Shown piece by piece: positions 63,210-64,000 of a stretch of 64,000 bases of DNA; the stretch's first letter is position 1, and each line of letters starts with the position of its first letter. This DNA is from Sulfitobacter noctilucae (GTDB taxonomy: Bacteria; Pseudomonadota; Alphaproteobacteria; Rhodobacterales; Rhodobacteraceae). The DNA is taken from contig NZ_JASC01000013.1 in the NCBI RefSeq assembly GCF_000622365.1, forward strand, positions 496,001-560,000, in the 5' to 3' direction. Made by a program: the position numbers and the translations under genes. The notes under the pieces were generated by a model. The model was given only the letters and a program-made list of their open reading frames with translations, made no database searches and was not told where the DNA came from.

Positions 63210-64000
63210 CCAACCGCAAAGGTATCATTCTGGCAGGCGGTTCGGGCACGCGGCTTTACCCGATCACCATGGGGATCAGCAAACAACTGCTGCCGATCTA
63301 TGACAAGCCGATGATCTATTACCCGATTTCGGTGCTGATGCTGGCGGGCATTCGCGAGATTGCGATGATCACAACGCCGCAAGATCAGGCGCAGTTCCAG
63401 CGCTCGCTTGGGGACGGGAGCCAATGGGGTATTTCATTGACCTATATCGTGCAGCCGTCGCCGGATGGATTGGCGCAAGCCTATATTCTGGCCGAGGATT
63501 TTCTTGATGGCGCGCCCTCTGCGATGGTTCTGGGCGACAATATTTTCTTTGGTCACGGCCTGCCGGAGTTGTTGGCCGACGCGGATGCGCAACCGACCGG
63601 CGGCACGGTCTTTGGCTATCATGTGGCCGATCCCGAACGCTATGGTGTGGTTGGGTTTGACAAGGCAGGCGTGGCGCAGACGATCATCGAAAAACCCGAG
63701 AATCCAGCGTCTAATTACGCTGTAACGGGGCTGTACTTCCTGGACGCAGATGCCCCGCGTCTGGCGCGTGAAGTTGTACCGTCACCGCGTGGCGAGCTCG
63801 AAATTACATCGCTGTTAGAGATGTATCTGACCCAAGGCCATCTGCGTGTGAACCGCATGGGGCGCGGATATGCCTGGCTGGACACGGGCACCCACGCAAG
63901 CCTTCTGGACGCAGGAAACTTTGTGCGCACACTAACACAGCGGCAGGGCCTGCAAACCGGTTGTCTCGAGGAAATCGCCCACGAGCAAGGCTGGATCACT
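63206..64000 (+). CDS. rmlA: glucose-1-phosphate thymidylyltransferase (partial)
   Basis: First enzyme of the pathway, making dTDP-glucose. The window ends after 265 codons of an expected 290. The N-terminus has [20 protein letters not shown], followed by [17 protein letters not shown] and [13 protein letters not shown] (metal-binding Asp). A later segment, [11 protein letters not shown], is as usual. It starts inside the rmlD stop. Confidence 0.96.
   Translation, partial: MTNRKGIILAGGSGTRLYPITMGISKQLLPIYDKPMIYYPISVLMLAGIREIAMITTPQDQAQFQRSLGDGSQWGISLTYIVQPSPDGLAQAYILAEDFLDGAPSAMVLGDNIFFGHGLPELLADADAQPTGGTVFGYHVADPERYGVVGFDKAGVAQTIIEKPENPASNYAVTGLYFLDADAPRLAREVVPSPRGELEITSLLEMYLTQGHLRVNRMGRGYAWLDTGTHASLLDAGNFVRTLTQRQGLQTGCLEEIAHEQGWIT

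Noticed and set aside
1-64000. tRNA, rRNA, CRISPR arrays, insertion sequences
   Set aside because: No cloverleaf-like gene, spaced direct repeats, transposase frame or terminal inverted repeats were noticed on either strand.

Overview
The window reads as ordinary chromosome of an alphaproteobacterium of the order Rhodobacterales, most likely the Roseobacter group. The evidence is a RegB/SenC/RegA redox locus, an alphaproteobacterial Mic60 next to hemY, AddAB instead of RecBCD, perfect CtrA-type TTAA-N7-TTAA boxes, and the gene order maf-aroE-coaE-dnaQ-secB-fxsA-timA-mltA-smr-hslUV, which in Agrobacterium and Caulobacter runs outward from the chromosome origin. No tRNA, rRNA, CRISPR array, insertion sequence or prophage structural module was found.

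Bases 1-12.4k: mnmE (cut by the window edge), rho and hemJ run leftward and maf-aroE-coaE-dnaQ run rightward from an AT-rich 403-base gap (2713-3115). That gap holds several one-mismatch DnaA boxes and a perfect CtrA box, and I call it the candidate chromosomal oriC. SecB, FxsA, a Tim44-domain protein, MltA, an Smr protein, an MFS transporter and HslVU (with an RpoH-like promoter) follow.

Bases 12.4k-41.3k: mostly housekeeping. A tight leftward operon tsaE-amgK-murU-addB-addA-trxA joins tRNA modification, peptidoglycan recycling and recombination repair. Next come an orphan PAS protein with a CtrA box in front of it and the redox switch RegB | SenC-RegA. Then come a GNAT and an HD hydrolase, ahcY, DUF922 and DUF2853 proteins, a possible small RNA with a strong terminator, EVE and YCII proteins, gpsA, tsaD, and a hemD-mic60-hemY group. 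A leftward acyl-CoA dehydrogenase / acyl-CoA ligase / CaiD-like trio closes the region.

Bases 41.4k-64k: a surface-polysaccharide island. It has a CmcI-like / FkbH-like / sulfotransferase cassette, a second sulfotransferase, a 1066-residue two-domain glycosyltransferase, an ABC-2 capsule exporter (KpsM, KpsE and KpsT homologues, split over divergent units that share a TAACC-rich operator-like region) and four more glycosyltransferases. These are followed by a large RTX calcium-binding protein, a DUF2793 protein with a small basic partner, and the dTDP-L-rhamnose operon rmlCBDA (rmlA cut at the right edge). Together they suggest a rhamnose-containing, probably sulfated capsule exported by an ABC transporter. 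The outer-membrane exporter and the type I system for the RTX protein are not in view.

Most notable: the candidate oriC with its CtrA box; three perfect CtrA boxes, all intergenic, linking oriC, a PAS protein and a capsule glycosyltransferase; the CmcI-FkbH-sulfotransferase cassette; and a DUF2793 gene (possible gene-transfer-agent tail-fibre type) sitting beside capsule genes.
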